Assembly: GCF_000373105.1 (NCBI RefSeq) | Contig: NZ_KB890430.1 | Location: 1 to 64,000 of the forward strand | DNA: 64,000 nt | Direction: 5' to 3' | DNA from: Neolewinella persica DSM 23188 | GTDB lineage: Bacteria; Bacteroidota; Bacteroidia; Chitinophagales; Saprospiraceae | In this document: positions 62,186 through 64,000 of the stretch, one piece after another | Layout: each line of letters begins with the position of its first letter | Position numbering within the stretch: the stretch's first letter is position 1 | Made by a program: the position numbers and the translations under genes | Notes under the pieces: model-generated | What the model was told of the DNA's origin: nothing | Databases searched by the model: none | Seen by the model: the letters and a program-made list of their open reading frames with translations, nothing else

Positions 62186-62599
62186 TTACAGCCATTTCCA
62201 AAGCCTGTCCCACTCATGGAGAGCAGTATGGTGATTATCGGTGGCTATTATTGCTCTTCTCACTTTCAAAACATTGCGGATCAATGTTTGGCGCAGACAA
62301 ATGTCATGTAACTGCACAATGTTTGGGTAATTTTCTGTTGTTACCGTTTTCCATTTCCCAGCGATACAGCGAATAAACGAGAGGCTATACGTCCAATAGT
62401 AGCGATCTACTGAGCACCAATCTTTTAGTTCGTGCTTGTCAATGAATGCGAGCGATTTTTCTGTCTTTTTTTCAAGAACTTGTAAGGATCTAAGTCGAAA
62501 ATCGACGCAGCTCAAATCAGAAGGCATATGGTTCACGGTGTGTATTGTTGGCTGGTGAGACATTGTACAGTCAAAATACGTGCCAACCTGATAAGTCAT
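62186..62599 (-). CDS. Hypothetical protein between the two CheB genes
   Basis: The 137-residue frame (ATG 62599; ATG 62563 possible) has no signal peptide. It contains four Cys/His-rich places (CSVDRYYWTYSLSFIRCIAGKW, then IRNVLKVRRAIIATDNHHTALHEW) but no family match. Its base composition is more AT-rich than neighbours, and the upstream 62600-62700 is very AT-rich. It could be a small orphan gene or non-coding; I rate it about even. Confidence 0.45.
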   Translation of the reverse strand: MTYQVGTYFDCTMSHQPTIHTVNHMPSDLSCVDFRLRSLQVLEKKTEKSLAFIDKHELKDWCSVDRYYWTYSLSFIRCIAGKWKTVTTENYPNIVQLHDICLRQTLIRNVLKVRRAIIATDNHHTALHEWDRLWKWL

Positions 62600-62927
62600 T
62601 GATAATCAGCTAAACTCAATTTTGCAAGTCGATAATTTTTATCAAATACAATAAACTTAATTATTATATTTAATACCTTTATGCGATATAATATCTATGA
62701 AATAAGAAATTACGTAAAGCAGCCTTTTTTAGGCGGTGAGTCTGCTGCTGCTGCAGGTGTTCAAACCGGCCTGGGTGCCGCCAGCTGACAAGAGAGGGTA
62801 AAAGTAAAATAAACTTCGATAAGAGGAGTAGGTAAACAAGGCCTTGATCGCCTGGTAACGTGTAAGTCTTACTGCCTGATCGTTTTTTATCTCCACTTTT
62901 CTGACGAGGTCTGGATTACAGGTGACG

Positions 62928-63956
62928 TTAGTTTTCAAGTTCCAGTTCCTGGCTTTCCATGATGGTGGACTTGATAATTTTTGATCGCCTTGAGAGGCTA
63001 TTTGCATTATCCCGGTACTTACCCGCGATCTTAGCATGGCCTTCTGTCTCCAGTATATCGGCCATATGACCTAGCAGCAGTTGACCTTCTTCCATTCCTC
63101 GCATGACTTCCCACGTACTTGCTTCTATATTATTATTGATGCCAACCAATAGAGAGTCAGCGGTATGGGCATGGCCCGTGTGGCAGCGAAATCTTTTTAA
63201 CTTGCCTTCAGCATATTCCGTTAGCGCGCCATGACATTCCGGACAAGTTAGGGGGGAAAATTTCCCATAGGTAATTACACCTTTTTTTAATGCATTCTCT
63301 CCTTTTGCAACCCCAAGTTCAAATTCGACGAAGTTTTTCCGCCCGGCAGTAACAGGTATGGTAGATTGCTTTCCGGAGGTTATTTGTTTGCTTAAGGAGC
63401 CGATTAGCTGACCGATCTGATCGCCAGGTAATTCGTAGTCAATTTCATTATACATGGCTGCACTGACGGGCATTCCATCAAAAACGGCATCTTCCCTGGA
63501 CTGGATGACGGAGGTGCCACTAAAATGCTTTATGTTCCACAGACCGGAAGTACCGTCGTTCAGCGCACCGCTGAGAATTATACCGACAACCCTTTGCCGA
63601 TAAGAGTAGGCAGCTGACCTGAACAGGGCATCAACGGAAGGCCGCCAATGATTCTCCTTGGGACCTTTGGTGACCAGCATTTTACCGCCTTCTAGTATTA
63701 GATGGTGATCCGGAACAGCCGTGTATATCGTTCCGGGACAAATGGTCACGTCGTGTTTAGCATTTAAGACGGGGAGCTTAGACCGGTAGCCTAGAATCTG
63801 GTCTAGGTTATTCTCTGCGTATGAAGGCATGTGCTGGACTACGAATATGGACGCCCTGCAGTCTTCAGGTATATTTTCAATCAAATTCAGTAGTGGAGTC
63901 ATTCCCCCGGCTGATGCTCCGATTACTATAATAGCCTGTTTTTCATCATTGAGCAT
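62928..63956 (-). CDS. CheB-type methylesterase with C-terminal zinc-ribbon-like domain
   Basis: The 342-residue protein has a CheB catalytic domain without a receiver domain: GASAGG Ser15, VVQHMPS His42, and LSGALNDGTSG with Asp134. The C-terminal part (after 220) contains TCPECHGALTEYAEG and RFRCHTGHAHTADSLL, four Cys/His that can bind zinc. It ends in a helical tail (MEEGQLLLGHMADILE...). This shape is found in stand-alone CheB proteins of Bacteroidota. An in-frame TGA upstream supports the start at 63956. The 62600-62927 gap holds AT-rich sequence and nothing I recognise. Confidence 0.9.
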   Translation of the reverse strand: MLNDEKQAIIVIGASAGGMTPLLNLIENIPEDCRASIFVVQHMPSYAENNLDQILGYRSKLPVLNAKHDVTICPGTIYTAVPDHHLILEGGKMLVTKGPKENHWRPSVDALFRSAAYSYRQRVVGIILSGALNDGTSGLWNIKHFSGTSVIQSREDAVFDGMPVSAAMYNEIDYELPGDQIGQLIGSLSKQITSGKQSTIPVTAGRKNFVEFELGVAKGENALKKGVITYGKFSPLTCPECHGALTEYAEGKLKRFRCHTGHAHTADSLLVGINNNIEASTWEVMRGMEEGQLLLGHMADILETEGHAKIAGKYRDNANSLSRRSKIIKSTIMESQELELEN

Positions 63957-64000
63957 ACTACTTTTTGTAAATCAAACAGCATGTCATCAGTAGAGGTTCT

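Overview
The window looks like a chromosome segment of a Bacteroidota bacterium, most likely a marine Saprospiria/Lewinella-type lineage. The support is a gldH gliding lipoprotein gene, proteins with Por/type IX secretion C-terminal sorting domains, many Bacteroidota-only families (DUF6495, DUF4920, DUF1573, DUF4349, Gmad2), starts without Shine-Dalgarno sequences, and promoters of the Bacteroidota form TAnnTTTG (the clearest, in front of the tRNA-Ala gene, has TTTG 19 bp upstream). No 16S or other phylogenetic marker is present, so the genus is an inference.

Layout. 1-460: tail of an IS3-type transposase and a truncated acetyltransferase remnant. 467-5426: LuxC-type acyl-CoA reductase, a lipoprotein, DUF1415, an RluD-type pseudouridine synthase and a PLP-dependent sulfur amino acid lyase. 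5480-15210: small envelope and housekeeping genes (L,D-transpeptidase, small alarmone hydrolase, DUF4349 lipoprotein, AlkB-like dioxygenase, Gmad2 lipoprotein, TerC, MobA-like nucleotidyltransferase, membrane proteins). 15300-15960: tRNA-Ala(GGC) and a GC-rich tandem array. 16120-24690: DUF1573 protein, LytTR membrane regulator, an unusual inner-membrane/beta-barrel fusion, a sulfatase, and a RAYT transposase between two REP-like repeats. 24870-34710: grpE-dnaJ, gldH, a second RluA-type synthase, a candidate structured RNA, a coiled-coil protein, asd, serine acetyltransferase, an ECF sigma factor and two secreted proteins. 35060-39424: methionine synthase metH carrying in-frame insertions. 39700-56616: DUF1800/DUF1501 secreted pair, purL, NUDIX, dihydroorotase, exonuclease, LytTR regulator, PhzF, a cohesin-like secreted protein, M23 peptidase, a two-lobed aspartic protease and pyrG. 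56880-63960: a PAS-sigma54 activator, a CheB-CheR-PAS fusion and a second CheB.

Metabolic links are loose. purL, dihydroorotase and pyrG serve nucleotide synthesis; asd, serine acetyltransferase, metH and the PLP lyase serve aspartate-family and sulfur amino acids. Most genes are monocistronic or in pairs; clear couplings are grpE-dnaJ, DUF1800-DUF1501, RluD-DUF1415 (4-bp overlap) and the unknown protein-LytTR pair (GTGA overlap).

The most unusual content is the repeat ecology. (1) metH is interrupted in frame, between its cobalamin cap and Rossmann domains, by a 549-bp cassette (exactly 183 codons) with about 27-bp terminal inverted repeats that encodes a DUF559/VSR-like endonuclease domain. 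(2) A dispersed MITE-like element with ends GGCGCGGCCGCAGGTGCA and TGCACCTGCGGCCGCGCC occurs more than ten times, including a second in-frame site in metH and the signal peptide of the sulfatase. (3) Many genes are followed directly at the stop codon by blocks built from short permuted words that fold into long imperfect hairpins. (4) A RAYT transposase sits between two direct REP-like repeats. None of the transposable families shows an obvious active copy in the window apart from the RAYT.
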